Made by a program: the position numbers and the translations under genes. DNA of 64,000 bases from Actinernus sp. WN-2022 (Eukaryota; Cnidaria; Anthozoa; Actiniaria; Actinernidae). This document shows positions 20,296 to 35,258 of this stretch, one piece after another. The DNA lies in contig JAOWCC010001616.1 in the NCBI GenBank assembly GCA_030867875.1, positions 1-64,000 on the forward strand, given 5' to 3'. Each line of letters opens with the position of its first letter. The stretch's first letter is position 1. The notes beneath the pieces are model-generated. The model made no database searches and had not been told where the DNA came from. It worked only from the letters and a program-made list of their open reading frames with translations.

Positions 20296-22379
20296 CTAGA
20301 GATCAGGAACTCGTCTTTTTGCCGTTTTCTTGAAAGGGCAAATGACAGCTAAAGATTTTATTGGCCTTTCTAGCCTATAATTTACTTGTGTTGTGTTAGA
20401 TCTATCCCATAATTTCTTTATTGGAGAGCTAGAGGTTTGGGTTTGGTTAGAAAAAGGCCATGTTCTGGTATTTGTACTCAATATACAGGAAACTTCCATC
20501 GATTAATCTTAATCTACAGGAAGAGAACGTTGTATTGCCGTATAGTGCATCGAAATCCATTAAAAGCTCGAGAAATGGCGCCACATTGACATTTAGGTAA
20601 GATAAGTAAGTTAATGTGTACCTGGTGTATTTAAAAGCCAGAAAGTCACTTTTCAACTTTTTCCCCCCGATTTCTGTCAGACCTAGCGGAAAATGCTCAT
20701 TGTCACTAATCAAATCGTCACGCCAAACTTCAGGCAAATCGGTTGTTCACGAAAAAGTTCGAAAATCTACACCCCTCCACTCAAAACACCCCCCCCCCCT
20801 CCCCCCATAAAATACCTAGAGATCAGGAACTCGTCTTTTTGCCGTTTTCTTGAAAGGGCAAATGACAGCTAAAGATTGTTCTGGCCTTTCTAGCCTATAA
20901 TTTACTTGTGTTGTGTTAGATCTATCCCATAATTTCTTTATTGGAGAGCTAGAGGTTTGCGTTTGGTGAGAAAAAGGCCATTTTCTGGTATTTGTACTCA
21001 ATATACAGGAAACGTCCATCGATCAATCTTAATCTACAGGAAGAAAACGTTGTATTGCCGTATTGTGCATCGAAATCCATTAAAAGCTCGAGAAATGGCG
21101 CCACATTGACATTTAGGTAACATAAGTAAGTTAATGTGTACCTGTTGTCTTTAAAAGCCAGAAAGTCACTTTTCAACTTTTTTTCCCCGATTTTTGTCAG
21201 ACCTAGCGGAAAATGCTCATTGTCACTAAGCAAATCGTCACGCCAAACTTCAGGCAAATCGGTTGTTCACGAAAAAGTTCGAAATTCTACACCCCTCCAC
21301 TCAAAACACCCTCCCCCCCCCTCCCCCCATAAAATACCTAGAGATCAGGAACTCGTCTTTTTGCCGTTTTCTTGAAAGGGCAAATGACAGCTAAAGATTT
21401 TATTGGCCTTTCTAGCCTATAATTTACTTGTGTTGTGTTAGATCTATCCCATAATTTCTTTATTGGAGAGCTAGAGGTTTGGGTTTGGTTAGAAAAAGGC
21501 CATGTTCTGGTATTTGTACTCAATATACAGGAAACTTCCATCGATTAATCTTAATCTACAGGAAGAGAACGTTGTATTGCCGTATAGTGCATCGAAATCC
21601 ATTAAAAGCTCGAGAAATGGCGCCACATTGACATTTAGGTAAGATAAGTAAGTTAATGTGTACCTGGTGTATTTAAAAGCCAGAAAGTCACTTTTCAACT
21701 TTTTCCCCCCGATTTCTGTCAGACCTAGCGGAAAATGCTCATTGTCACTAATCAAATCGTCACGCCAAACTTCAGGCAAATCGGTTGTTCACGAAAAAGT
21801 TCGAAAATCTACACCCCTCCACTCAAAACACCCCCCCCCCCCTCCCCCCATAAAATACCTAGAGATCAGGAACTCGTCTTTTTGCCGTTTTCTTGAAAGG
21901 GCAAATGACAGCTAAAGATTGTTCTGGCCTTTCTAGCCTATAATTTACTTGTGTTGTGTTAGATCTATCCCATAATTTCTTTATTGGAGAGCTAGAGGTT
22001 TGCGTTTGGTGAGAAAAAGGCCATTTTCTGGTATTTGTACTCAATATACAGGAAACGTCCATCGATCAATCTTAATCTACAGGAAGAAAACGTTGTATTG
22101 CCGTATTGTGCATCGAAATCCATTAAAAGCTCGAGAAATGGCGCCACATTGACATTTAGGTAACATAAGTAAGTTAATGTGTACCTGTTGTCTTTAAAAG
22201 CCAGAAAGTCACTTTTCAACTTTTTTTCCCCGATTTTTGTCAGACCTAGCGGAAAATGCTCATTGTCACTAAGCAAATCGTCACGCCAAACTTCAGGCAA
22301 ATCGGTTGTTCACGAAAAAGTTCGAAATTCTACACCCCTCCACTCAAAACACCCTCCCCCCCCTCCCCCCATAAAATAC
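20296..22379. repeat. Dimeric higher-order repeat, two copies (1042-1043 bp)
   Basis: Two monomer subtypes alternate. One (20296, 21338) carries gattttAttgg and gccatGttctgg; the other (20816, 21859) carries gattGttctgg, gtttgCgtttggtGag and atcgatCaatc. The pair repeats at 1042-1043 bp with near identity. Boundaries are given to the monomer landmark and are approximate. Confidence 0.85.
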
Positions 22380-25300
22380 CTAGAGATCAGGAACTCGTCT
22401 TTTTGCCGTTTTCTTGAAAGGGCAAATGACAGCTAAAGATTTTATTGGCCTTTCTAGCCTATAATTTACTTGTGTTGTGTTAGATCTATCCCATAATTTC
22501 TTTATTGGAGAGCTAGAGGTTTGGGTTTGGTTAGAAAAAGGCCATTTTCTGGTATTTGTACTCAATATACAGGAAACTTCCATCAATTAATCTTAATCTA
22601 CAGCAAGAGAACGTTGTATTGCCGTATAGTGCATCGAAATCCATTAAAAGGTCGAGAAATGGCGCCACATTGACATTTAGGTAACATAAGTAAGTTAATG
22701 TGTACCTGTTGTCTTTAAAAGCCAGAAAGTCGCTTTTCAACCTTTTCCCCCCGATTTTTGTCAGACCTAGCGGAAAATGCTCATTGTCACTAAGCAAATC
22801 GTCACGCCAAACTTCAGGCAAATCGGTTGTTCACGAAAAATTTCGAAATTCCACACCCCTCCACTCAAAACACCCCCCCCCCCCCTCCCCCCATAAAATA
22901 CCTAGAGATCAGGAACTCGTCTTTTTGCCGTTTTCTTGAAAGGGCAAATGACAGCTAAAGATTTTTCTGGCCTTTCTAGCCTATAATTTACTTGTGTTGT
23001 GTTAGATCTATCCCATAATTTCTTTATTGGAGAGCTAGAGGTTTGCGTTTGGTGAGAAAAAGGCCATTTTCTGGTATTTGTACTCAATATACAGGAAACG
23101 TCCATCGATCAATCTTAATCTACAGGAAGAAAACGTTGTATTGCCGTATTGTGCATCGAAATCCATTAAAAGCTCGAGAAATGGCGCCACATTGACATTT
23201 AGGTAACATAAGTAAGTTAATGTGTACCTGTTGTCTTTAAAAGCCAGAAAGTCACTTTTCAACTTTTTTTCCCCGATTTTTGTCAGACCTAGCGGAAAAT
23301 GCTCATTGTCACTAAGCAAATCGTCACGCCAAACTTCAGGCAAATCGGTTGTTCACGAAAAAGTTCGAAATTCTACACCCCTCCACTCAAAACACCCTCC
23401 CCCCCCCCTCCCCCCATAAAATACCTAGAGATCAGGAACTCGTCTTTTTGCCGTTTTCTTGAAAGGGCAAATGACAGCTAAAGATTTTATTGGCCTTTCT
23501 AGCCTATAATTTACTTGTGTTGTGTTAGATCTATCCCATAATTTCTTTATTGGAGAGCTAGAGGTTTGGGTTTGGTTAGAAAAAGGCCATTTTCTGGTAT
23601 TTGTACTCAATATACAGGAAACTTCCATCAATTAATCTTAATCTACAGCAAGAGAACGTTGTATTGCCGTATAGTGCATCGAAATCCATTAAAAGGTCGA
23701 GAAATGGCGCCACATTGACGTTTAGGTAACATAAGTAAGTTAATGTGTACCTGTTGTCTTTAAAAGCCAGAAAGTCACTTTTCAACTTTTTTTCCACGAT
23801 TTTTGTCAGACCTAGCGGAAAATACTCATTGTCACTAAGCAAATCGTCACGCCAAACTTCAGGCAAATCGGTTGTTCACGAAAAAGTTCGAAATTCTACA
23901 CCCCTCCACTCAAAACACCCTCCCCCCCCTCCCCCCATAAAATACCTAGAGATCAGGAACTCGTCTTTTTGCCGTTTTCTTGAAAGGGCAAATGACAGCT
24001 AAAGATTTTATTGGCCTTTCTAGCCTATAATTTACTTGTGTTGTGTTAGATCTATCCCATAATTTCTTTATTGGAGAGCTAGAGGTTTGGGTTTGGTTAG
24101 AAAAAGGCCATTTTCTGGTATTTGTACTCAATATACAGGAAACTTCCATCAATTAATCTTAATCTACAGCAAGAGAACGTTGTATTGCCGTATAGTGCAT
24201 CGAAATCCATTAAAAGGTCGAGAAATGGCGCCACATTGACATTTAGGTAACATAAGTAAGTTAATGTGTACCTGTTGTCTTTAAAAGCCAGAAAGTCGCT
24301 TTTCAACCTTTTCCCCCCGATTTTTGTCAGACCTAGCGGAAAATGCTCATTGTCACTAAGCAAATCGTCACGCCAAACTTCAGGCAAATCGGTTGTTCAC
24401 GAAAAATTTCGAAATTCCACACCCCTCCACTCAAAACACCCCCCCCCCCCCTCCCCCCATAAAATACCTAGAGATCAGGAACTCGTCTTTTTGCCGTTTT
24501 CTTGAAAGGGCAAATGACAGCTAAAGATTTTTCTGGCCTTTCTAGCCTATAATTTACTTGTGTTGTGTTAGATCTATCCCATAATTTCTTTATTGGAGAG
24601 CTAGAGGTTTGCGTTTGGTGAGAAAAAGGCCATTTTCTGGTATTTGTACTCAATATACAGGAAACGTCCATCGATCAATCTTAATCTACAGGAAGAAAAC
24701 GTTGTATTGCCGTATTGTGCATCGAAATCCATTAAAAGCTCGAGAAATGGCGCCACATTGACATTTAGGTAACATAAGTAAGTTAATGTGTACCTGTTGT
24801 CTTTAAAAGCCAGAAAGTCACTTTTCAACTTTTTTTCCCCGATTTTTGTCAGACCTAGCGGAAAATGCTCATTGTCACTAAGCAAATCGTCACGCCAAAC
24901 TTCAGGCAAATCGGTTGTTCACGAAAAAGTTCGAAATTCTACACCCCTCCACTCAAAACACCCTCCCCCCCCCCTCCCCCCATAAAATACCTAGAGATCA
25001 GGAACTCGTCTTTTTGCCGTTTTCTTGAAAGGGCAAATGACAGCTAAAGATTTTATTGGCCTTTCTAGCCTATAATTTACTTGTGTTGTGTTAGATCTAT
25101 CCCATAATTTCTTTATTGGAGAGCTAGAGGTTTGGGTTTGGTTAGAAAAAGGCCATTTTCTGGTATTTGTACTCAATATACAGGAAACTTCCATCAATTA
25201 ATCTTAATCTACAGCAAGAGAACGTTGTATTGCCGTATAGTGCATCGAAATCCATTAAAAGGTCGAGAAATGGCGCCACATTGACGTTTAGGTAACATAA

Positions 25301-25515
25301 GTAAGTTAATGTGTACCTGTTGTCTTTAAAAGCCAGAAAGTCACTTTTCAACTTTTTTTCCACGATTTTTGTCAGACCTAGCGGAAAATACTCATTGTCA
25401 CTAAGCAAATCGTCACGCCAAACTTCAGGCAAATCGGTTGTTCACGAAAAAGTTCGAAATTCCACACCCCTCACCTCAAAACACCCTCCCCCCCCCCCCT
25501 CCCCCCATAAAATAC
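22380..25515. repeat. Trimeric higher-order repeat, two copies (1566 bp)
   Basis: Monomers at 22380, 22902 and 23425 recur in the same order at 23946, 24468 and 24991. Diagnostic variants are catcAattaatc with acagCaagag (1st and 3rd), gtttgCgtttggtGag (2nd), and ttccAcgattttt with aaaatActcatt (3rd). The offset is 1566 bp throughout. Confidence 0.85.
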
Positions 25516-28500
25516 CTAGAGATCAGGAACTCGTCTTTTTGCCGTTTTCTTGAAAGGGCAAATGACAGCTAAAGATTTTTCTGGCCTTTTTAGCCTATAA
25601 TTTACTTGTGTTGTGTTAGATCTATCCCATAATTTCTTTATTGGAGAGCTAGAGGTTTGGGTTTGGTTAGAAAAAGGCCATTTTCTGGTATTTGTACTCA
25701 ATATACAGGAAACTTCCATCGATTAATCTTAATCTACAGGAAGAGAACGTTGTATTGCCGTATAGTGCATCGAAATCCATTACAAGCTCGAGAAATGGCG
25801 CCACATTGACATTTAGGTAACATAAGTACGTTAATGTGTACCTGTTGTCTTCAAAAGCCAGAAAGTCGCTTTTCAACCTTTTCCCCCCGATTTTTGTCAG
25901 ACCTAGCGGAAAATGCTCATTGTCACTAAGCAAATCGTCACGCCAAACTTCAGGCAAATCGGTTGTTCACGAAAAATTTCGAAATTCCACACCCTTCCAC
26001 TCAAAACACCCCCCCCCCCCCCCTCCCCCCATAAAATACCTAGAGATCAGGAACTCGTCTTTTTGCCGTTTTCTTGAAAGGGCAAATGACAGCTAAAGAT
26101 TTTTCTGGCCTTTCTAGCCTATAATTTACTTGTGTTGTGTTAGATCTATCCCATAATTTCTTTATTGGAGAGCTAGAGGTTTGCGTTTGGTGAGAAAAAG
26201 GCCATTTTCTGGTATTTGTACTCAATATACAGGAAACGTCCATCGATCAATCTTAATCTACAGGAAGAAAACGTTGTATTGCCGTATTGTGCATCGAAAT
26301 CCATTAAAAGCTCGAGAAATGGCGCCACATTGACATTTAGGTAACATAAGTAAGTTAATGTGTACCTGTTGTCTTTAAAAGCCAGAAAGTCACTTTTCAA
26401 CTTTTTTTCCCCGATTTTTGTCAGACCTAGCGGAAAATGCTCATTGTCACTAAGCAAATCGTCACGCCAAACTTCAGGCAAATCGGTTGTTCACGAAAAA
26501 GTTCGAAATTCTACACCCCTCCACTCAAAACACCCTCCCCCCCCCTCCCCCCATAAAATACCTAGAGATCAGGAACTCGTCTTTTTGCCGTTTTCTTGAA
26601 AGGGCAAATGACAGCTAAAGATTTTATTGGCCTTTCTAGCCTATAATTTACTTGTGTTGTGTTAGATCTATCCCATAATTTCTTTATTGGAGAGCTAGAG
26701 GTTTGGGTTTGGTTAGAAAAAGGCCATTTTCTGGTATTTGTACTCAACATACAGGAAACTTCCATCGATTAATCTTAATCTACAGGAAGAGAACGTTGTA
26801 TTGCCGTATAGTGCATCGAAATCCATTAAAAGCTCGAGAAATGGCGCCACATTGACATTTAGGTAACATAAGTAAGTTAATGTGTACCTGTTGTCTTTAA
26901 AAGCCAGAAAGTCACTTTTCAACTTTTTTTCCCCGATTTTTGTCAGACCTAGCGGAAAATGCTCATTGTCAGTAAGCAAATCGTCACGCCAAACTTCAAG
27001 CAAATCGGTTGTTCACGAAAAAGTTCGAAATTCTACACCCCTCCACTCAAAACACCCCCCCCCCCCCTCCCCCCATAAAATACCTAGAGATCAGGAACTC
27101 GTCTTTTTGCCGTTTTCTTGAAAGGGCAAATGACAGCTAAAATTTTTTCAGGCCTTTCTAGCCTATAATTTACTTGTGTTGTGTTAGATCTATCCCATAA
27201 TTTCTTTATTGGAGAGCTAGAGGTTTGGGTTTGGTTAGAAAAAGGCCATTTTCTGGTATTTGTACTCAACATACAGGAAACTTCCATCGATTAATCTTAA
27301 TCTACAGGAATAGAACGTTGTATTGCCGTATAGTGCATCGAAATCCATTAAAAGCTCGAGAAATGGCGCCACATTGACATTTAGGTAACATAAGTAAGTT
27401 AATGTGTACCTGTTTTCTTTAAAAGCCAGAAAGTCACTTTTCAACTTTTTTTCCCCGATTTTTGTCAGACCTAGCGGAAAATGCTCATTGTCACTAAGCA
27501 AATCGTCACGCCAAACTTCAGGCAAATCGGTTGTTCACGAAAAAGTTCGAAATTCTACACCCCTCCACTCAAAACACCCTCCCCCCCCCTCCCCCCATAA
27601 AATACCTAGAGATCAGGAACTCGTCTTTTTGCCGTTTTCTTGAAAGGGCAAATGACAGCTAAAGATTTTATTGGCCTTTCTAGCCTATAATTTACTTGTG
27701 TTGTGTTAGATCTATCCCATAATTTCTTTATTGGAGAGCTAGAGGTTTGGGTTTGGTTAGCAAAAGGCCATGTTCTGGTATTTGTACTCAATATACAGGA
27801 AACTTCCATCGATTAATCTTAATCTACAGGAAGAGAACGTTGTATTGCCGTATAGTGCATCGAAATCCATTAAAAGCTCGAGAAATGGCGCCACATTGAC
27901 ATTTAGGTAACATAAGTAAGTTAATGTGTACCTGTTGTCTTTAAAAGCCAGAAAGTCACTTTTCAAATTTTTTTCCCCGATTTTTGTCAGACCTAGCGGA
28001 AAATGCTCATTGTCACTAAGCAAATCGTCACGCCAAACTTCAGGCAAATCGGTTGTTCACGAAAAAGTTCGAAATTCTACACCCCTCCACTCAAAACACC
28101 CTCCCCCCCCTCCCCCCATAAAATACCTAGAGATCAGGAACTCGTCTTTTTGCCGTTTTCTTGAAAGGGCAAATGACAGCTAAAGATTTTATTGGCCTTT
28201 CTAGCCTATAATTTACTTGTGTTGTGTTAGATCTATCCCATAATTTCTTTATTGGAGAGCTAGAGGTTTGGGTTTGGTTAGCAAAAGGCCATGTTCTGGT
28301 ATTTGTACTCAATATACAGGAAACTTCCATCGATTAATCTTAATCTACAGGAAGAGAACGTTGTATTGCCGTATAGTGCATCGAAATCCATTAAAAGCTC
28401 GAGAAATGGCGCCACATTGACATTTAGGTAACATAAGTAAGTTAATGTGTACCTGGTGTCTTTAAAAGCCAGAAAGTCACTTTTCAACTTTTTCCCCCCG

Positions 28501-30391
28501 ATTTCTGTCAGACCTAGCGGAAAATGCTCATTGTCACTAATCAAATCGTCACGCCAAACTTCAGGCAAATCGGTTGTTCACGAAAAAGTTCGAAATTCTA
28601 CACCCCTCCACTCAAAACACCCTCCCCCCCCCCTCCCCCATAAAATACCTAGAGATCAGGAACTCGTCTTTTTGCCGTTTTCTTGAAAGGGCAAATGACA
28701 GCTAAAGATTTTTCTGGCCTTTCTAGCCTATAATTGACTTGTGTTGTGTTAGATCTATCCCATAATTTCTTTATTTGAGAGCTAGAGGTTTGGGTTTGGT
28801 TAGAAAAAGGCCATTTTCTGGTATTTGTACTCAATATACAGGAAACTTCCATCGATTAATCTTAATCTACAGGAAGAGAACGTTGTATTGCCGTATAGTG
28901 CATCGAAATCCATTAAAAGGTCGAGAAATGGCGCCACATTGACATTTAGGTAACATGATTAAGTTAATGTGTACCTGTTGTCTTTAAAAGCCAGAAAGTC
29001 ACTTTTCAACTTTTTTCCCCGATTTTTGTCAGACCTAGCGGAAAATGCTCATTGTCACTAAGCAAATCGTCACGCCAAACTTCAGGCAAATCGGTTGTTC
29101 ACGAAAAAGTTCGAAATTCTACACCCCTCCACTCAAAACACCCTCCCCCCCCCTCCCCCCATAAAATACCTAGAGATCAGGAACTCGTCTTTTTGCCGTT
29201 TTCTTGAAAGGGCAAATGACAGCTAAAGATTTTTCTGGCCTTTCTAGCCTATAATTGACTTGTGTTGTGTTAGATCTATCCCATAATTTCTTTATTGGAG
29301 AGCTAGAGGTTTGGGTTTGGTTAGAAAAAGGCCATTTTCTGGTATTTGTACTCAATATACAGGAAACTTCCATCGATTAATCTTAATCTACAGGAAGAGA
29401 ACGTTGTATTGCCGTATAGTGCATCGAAATCCATTAAAAGGTCGAGAAATGGCGCCACATTGACATTTAGGTAACATAAGTAAGTTAATGTGTACCTGTT
29501 GTCTTTAAAAGCCAGAAAGTCACTTTTCAACATTTTTTCCCCGATTTTTGTCAGACCTAGCGGAAAACGCTCATTGTCACTAAGCAAATCGTCACGCCAA
29601 ACTTCAGGCAAATCGGTTGTTCCCGAAAAAGTTCGAAATTCTACACCCCTCCACTCAAAAGACCCTCCCCCCCTCCCCCCTCCCCCCATAAAATACCTAG
29701 AGATCAGGAACTCGTCTTTTTGCCGTTTTCTTGAAAGGGCAAATGACAGCTAAAGATTTTTCTGGCCTTTCTAGCCTATAATTTACTTGTGTTGTGGTAG
29801 ATCTATCCCATAATTTCTTTATTGGAGAGCTAGAGGTTTGGGTTTGGTTAGAAAAAGGCCATTTTCTGGTATTTGTACTCAACATACAGGAAACTTCCAT
29901 CGATTAATCTTAATCTACAGGAAGAGAACGTTGTATTGCCGTATAGTGCATCGAAATCCATTAAAAGCTCGAGAAATGGCGCCACATTGACATTTAGGTA
30001 ACATAAGTAAGTTAATGTGTACCTGTTGTCTTTAAAAGCCAGAAAGTCACTTTTCAACTTTTTTTCCCCGATTTTTGTCAGACTTAGCGGAAAATGCTCA
30101 TTGTCACTAAGCAAATCGTCACGCCAAACTTCAGGCAAATCGGTTGTTCACGAAAAAGTTCGAAATTCCACACCCCTCCACTCAAAGCACTCTCCCCCCC
30201 CCCCCCCCCCCCCTCCCCCCAGAAAATACCTAGAGATCAGGAACTCGTCTTTTTGCCGTTTTCTTGAAAGGGCAAATGACAGCTAAAGATTTTTCTGGCC
30301 TTTCTAGCCTATAATTTATTTGTGTTGTGTTAGATCTATCCCATAATTTCTTTATTGGAGAGCTAGAGGTTTGGGTTTGGTTAGAAAAAGG

Positions 30392-30589
30392 CCATTTTCT
30401 GGTATTTGTACTCAATATACAGCAAACTTCCATCGATTAATCTTAATCTACAGGAAGAGAACGTTGTATTGCCGTATAGTGCATCGAAATCCATTTTCTG
30501 GTATTTGTACTCAATATACAGCAAACTTCCATCGATTAATCTTAATCTACAGGAAGAGAACGTTGTATTGCCGTATACTGCATCGAAAT
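30392..30589. repeat. 99-bp tandem duplication inside a monomer (block A)
   Basis: The stretch from ccattttctgg to the base before the next ccatt is present twice, at 30392-30490 and 30491-30589, making a 611-bp monomer. The joining point is the 5-base word CCATT, found at both ends of the segment in normal monomers (gCCATTttctgg and atCCATTaaaag), consistent with a microhomology or slippage event. The copies differ at gtatAgtg versus gtatActg. Confidence 0.9.
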
Positions 30590-33500
30590 CCATTAAAAGC
30601 TCGAGAAATGGCGCCACATTGACATTTAGGTAACATAAGTAAGTTAATGTGTACCTGTTGTCTTTAAAAGCCAGAAAGTCACTTTTCAACTTTTCCCCCC
30701 CGATTTTTGTCAGACCTAGCGGAAAATGCTCATTGTCACTAAGCAAATCGTCACGCCAAACTTCAGGCAAATCGGTTGTTCACGAAAAAGTTCGAAATTC
30801 TACACCCCTCCACTCAAAACACCCTCCCCCCATAAAATACCTAGAGATCAGGAACTCGTCTTTTTGCCGATTTCTTGAAAGGGCAAATGACAGCTAAAGA
30901 TTTTACTGGCCTTTCTAGCCTATAATTTACTTGTGTTGTGTTAGATCTATCCCATAATTTCTTTATTGGAGAGCTAGAGGTTTGGGTTTGGTTAGAAAAA
31001 GGCCATTTTCTGGTATTTGTACTCAATATACAGGAAACTTCCATCCATTAATCTTAATCTACAGGAAGAGAACGTTGTATTGCCGTATAGTGCATCGAAA
31101 TCCATTAAAAGCTCGAGAAGTGGCGCCACATTGACATTTAGGTAACATAAGTAAGTTAATGTGTACCTGTTGTCTTTAAAAGCCAGAAAGTCACTTTTCA
31201 ACATTTTTTCCCCGATTTTTGTCAGACCTAGCGGAAAACGCTCATTGTCACTAAGCAAATCGCCACGCCAAACTTCAGGCAAATCGGTTGTTCACGAAAA
31301 AGTTCGAAATTCTACACCCCTCCACTCAAAACACCCTCCCCCCCCCTCCCCCCATAAAATACCTAGAGATCAGGAACTCGTCTTTTTGCCGTTTTCTTGA
31401 AAGGGCAAATGACAGCTAAAGATTTTTCTGGCCTTTCTAGCCTATAATTTACTTGTGTTGTGTTAGATCTATCCCATAATTTCTTTATTGGAGAGCTAGA
31501 GGTTTGGGTTTGGTTAGAAAAAGGCCATTTTCTGGTATTTGTACTCAATATACAGGAAACGTCCATCGATTAATCTTAATCTACAGGAAGAGAACGTTGT
31601 ATTGCCGTATTGTGCATCGAAATCCATTAAAAGCTCGAGAAATGGCGCCACATTGACATTTAGGTAACATAAGTAAGTTAATGTGTACCTGTTGTCTTTA
31701 AAAGCCAGAAAGTCACTGTTCAACTTTTTTTCCCCGATTTCTGTCAGACCTAGCGGAAAATGCTCATTGCCACTAAGCAAATCGTCACGCCAAACTTCAG
31801 GCAAATCGGTTGTTCACGAAAAAGTTCGAAATTCTACACCCCTCCACTCAAAACACCCTCCCCCCATAAAATACCTAGAGATCAGGAACTCGTCTTTTTG
31901 CCGTTTTTTTGAAAGGGCAAATGACAGCTAAAGATTTTTCTGGCCTTTCTAGCCTATAATTTACTTGGGTTGTGTTAGATCTATCCCATAATTTCTTTAT
32001 TGGAGAGCTAGAGGTTTGGGTTTGGTTAGAAAAAGGCGATTTTCTTGTATTTGTACTCAATATACAGGAAACTTCCATCGATTAATCTTAATCTACAGGA
32101 AGAGAACGTTGTATTGCCGTATAGTGCATCGAAATCCATTAAAAGCTCGAGAAATGGCGCCACATTGACATTTAGGTAACATAAGTAAGTTAATGTGTAC
32201 CTGTTGTCTTTAAAAGCCAGAAAGTCACTTTTCAACTTTTTTCCCCCGATTTTTGTCAGACCTAGCGGAAAATGCTCATTGTCACTAAGCAAATCGTCAC
32301 GCCAAACTTCAGGCAAATCGGTTGTTCACAAAAAAGTTCGAAATTCTACACCCATCCACTCAAAACACCCTCCCCCCCCCTCCCCCCATAAAATACCTAG
32401 AGATCAGGAACTCGTCTTTTTGCCGTTTTCTTGAAATGGCAAATGACAGCTAAATATTTTTCTGGCCTTTCTAACCTATAATTTACTTGTGTTGTGTTAG
32501 ATCTATCCCACAATTTCTTTATTGGAGAGCTAGAGGTTTGGGTTTGGTTAGAAAAAGGCCATTTTCTGGTATTTGTACTCAATATACAGTAAACTTCCAT
32601 CGATTAATCTTAATCTACAGGAAGAGAACGTTGTATTGCCGTATAGTGCATCGAAATCCATTAAAAGCTCGAGAAATGGCGCCACATTGACATTTAGGTA
32701 ACATAAGTAAGTTAATGTGTACCTGTTGTCTTTAAAAGCCAGAAAGTCACTTTTCAACTTTTTTCCCCCGATTTTTGTCAGACCTAGCGGAAAATGCTCA
32801 TTGTCACTAAGCAAATCGTCACGCCAAACTTCAGGCAAATCGGTTGTTCACGAAAAAGTTCGAAATTCTACACCCCTCCACTCAAAACACCCTCCCCCCC
32901 CCTCCCCCCATAAAATACCTAGAGATCAGGAACTCGTCTTTTTGCCGTTTTCTTGAAAGGGCAAATGACAGCTAAAGATTTTTCTGGCCTTTCTAGCCTA
33001 TAATTTACTTGTGTTGTGTTAGATCTATCCCATAATTTCTTTATTGGAGAGCTAGAGGTTTGGGTTTGGTTAGAAAAAGGCCATTTTCTGGTATTTGTAC
33101 TCAATATACAGTAAACTTCCATCGATTAATCTTAATCTACAGGAAGAGAACGTTGTATTGCCGTATAGTGCATCGAAATCCATTAAAAGCTCGAGAAATG
33201 GCGCCATATTGACATTTAGGTAACATAAGTAAGTTAATGTGTACCTGTTGTCTTTAAAAGCCAGAAAGTCACTTTTCAACATTTTTTCCCCGATTTTTGT
33301 CAGACCTAGCGGAAATCGCTCATTGTCACTAAGCAAATCGTCACGCCAAACTTCAGGCAAATCGGTTGTTCACGAAAAAGTTCGAAATTCTACACCCCTC
33401 CACTCAAAACACCCTCCCCCCCTCCTCCCCCCATAAAATACCTAGAGATCAGGAACTCGTCTTTTTGCCGTTTCCTTGAAAGGGCAAATGACAGCTAAAG

Positions 33501-35258
33501 ATTTTTCTGGCCTTTCTAGCCTATAATTTACTTGTGTTGTGTTAGATCTATCCCATAATTTCTTTATTGGAGAGCTAGAGGTTTGGGTTTGGTTAGAAAA
33601 AGGCCATTTTCTGGTATTTTTACTCAATATACAGGAAACTTCCATCGAGTAATCTTAATCTACAGGAAGAGAACGTTGTATTGCCGTATAGTGCATCGAA
33701 ATCCATTAAAAGCTCGAGAAATGGCGCCACATTGACATTTAGGTAACATAAGTAAGTTAATGTGTACCTGTTGTCTTTAAAAGCCAGAAAGTCACTTTTC
33801 AACATTTTTTCCCCGATTTTTGTCAGACCTAGCGGAAAATGCTCATTGTCACTAAGCAAATCGTCACGCCAAACTTCAGGCAAATCGGTTGTTCACGAAA
33901 AAGTTCGAAATTCTACACCCCTCCACTCAAAACACCCTCCCCCCCCCTCCCCCCATAAAATACCTAGAGATCAGGAACTCGTCTTTTTGCCGTTTTCTTG
34001 AAAGGGCAAATGACAGCTAAAGATTTTTCTGGCCTTTCTAGCCTATAATTTACTTGTGTTGTGTTAGATCTATCCCATAATTTCTTTATTGGAGAGCTAG
34101 AGGTTTGGGTTTGGTTAGAAAAAGGCCATTTTCTGGTATTTGTACTCAATATACAGGAAACTTCCAGCGATTAATCTTAATCTACAGGAAGAGAACGTTG
34201 TATTGCCGTATAGTGTATCGAAATCCATTACAAGCTCGAGAAATGGCGCCACATTGACATTTAGGTAACATAAGTAAGTTAATGTGTACCTGTTGTCTTC
34301 AAAAGCCAGAAAGTCACTTTTCAACTTTTTCCCCCCGATTTTTGTCAGACCTAGCGGAAAATGCTCATTGTCACTAAGCAAATCGTCACGCCAAACTTCA
34401 GGCAAATCGGTTGTTCACGAAAAAGTTCGAAATTCCACACCCCTCCACTCAAAACACCCCCCCCCCCCTCCCCCCATAAAATACCTAGAGATCAGGAACT
34501 CGTCTTTTTGCCGTTTTCCTTGAAAGGGCAAATGACAGCTAAATATTTTTCTGGCCTTTCTAGCCTATAATTTACTTGTGTTGTGTTAGATCTATCCCAT
34601 AATTTCTTTATTGGAGAGCTAGAGGTTTGGGTTTGGTTAGAAAAAGGCCATTTTCTGGTATTTGTACTCAATATACAGGAAACGTCCATCGATTAATCTT
34701 AATCTACAGGAAGAGAACGTTGTATTGCCGTATTGTGTATCGAAATCCATTAAAAGCTCGAGAAATGGCGCCACATTGACATTTAGGTAACATAAGTAAG
34801 TTAATGTGTACCTGTTGTCTTTAAAAGCCAGAAAGTCACTTTTCAAATTTTTTTCCCCGATTTTGTCAGACCTAGCGGAAAATGCTCATTGTCACTAAGC
34901 AAATCGTCACGCCAAACTTCAGGCAAATCGGTTGTTCACGAAAAAGTTCGAAAATCTACACCCCTCCACTCAAAACACCCTCCCCCCCCTCCTCCCCCCA
35001 TAAAATACCTAGAGATCAGGAACTCGTCTTTTTGCCGTTTTCTTGAAAGGGCAAATGACAGCTAAAGATTTTTCTGGCCTTTCTAGCCTATAATTTACTT
35101 GTGTTGTGTTAGATCTATCCCATAATTTCTTTATTGGAGAGCTAGAGGTTTGGGTTTGGTTAGACAAAGGCCATTTTCTGGTATTTGTACTCAATATACA
35201 GGAAACTTCCATCGATTAATCTTAATCTACAGGAAGAGAACGTTGTATTGCCGTATAG

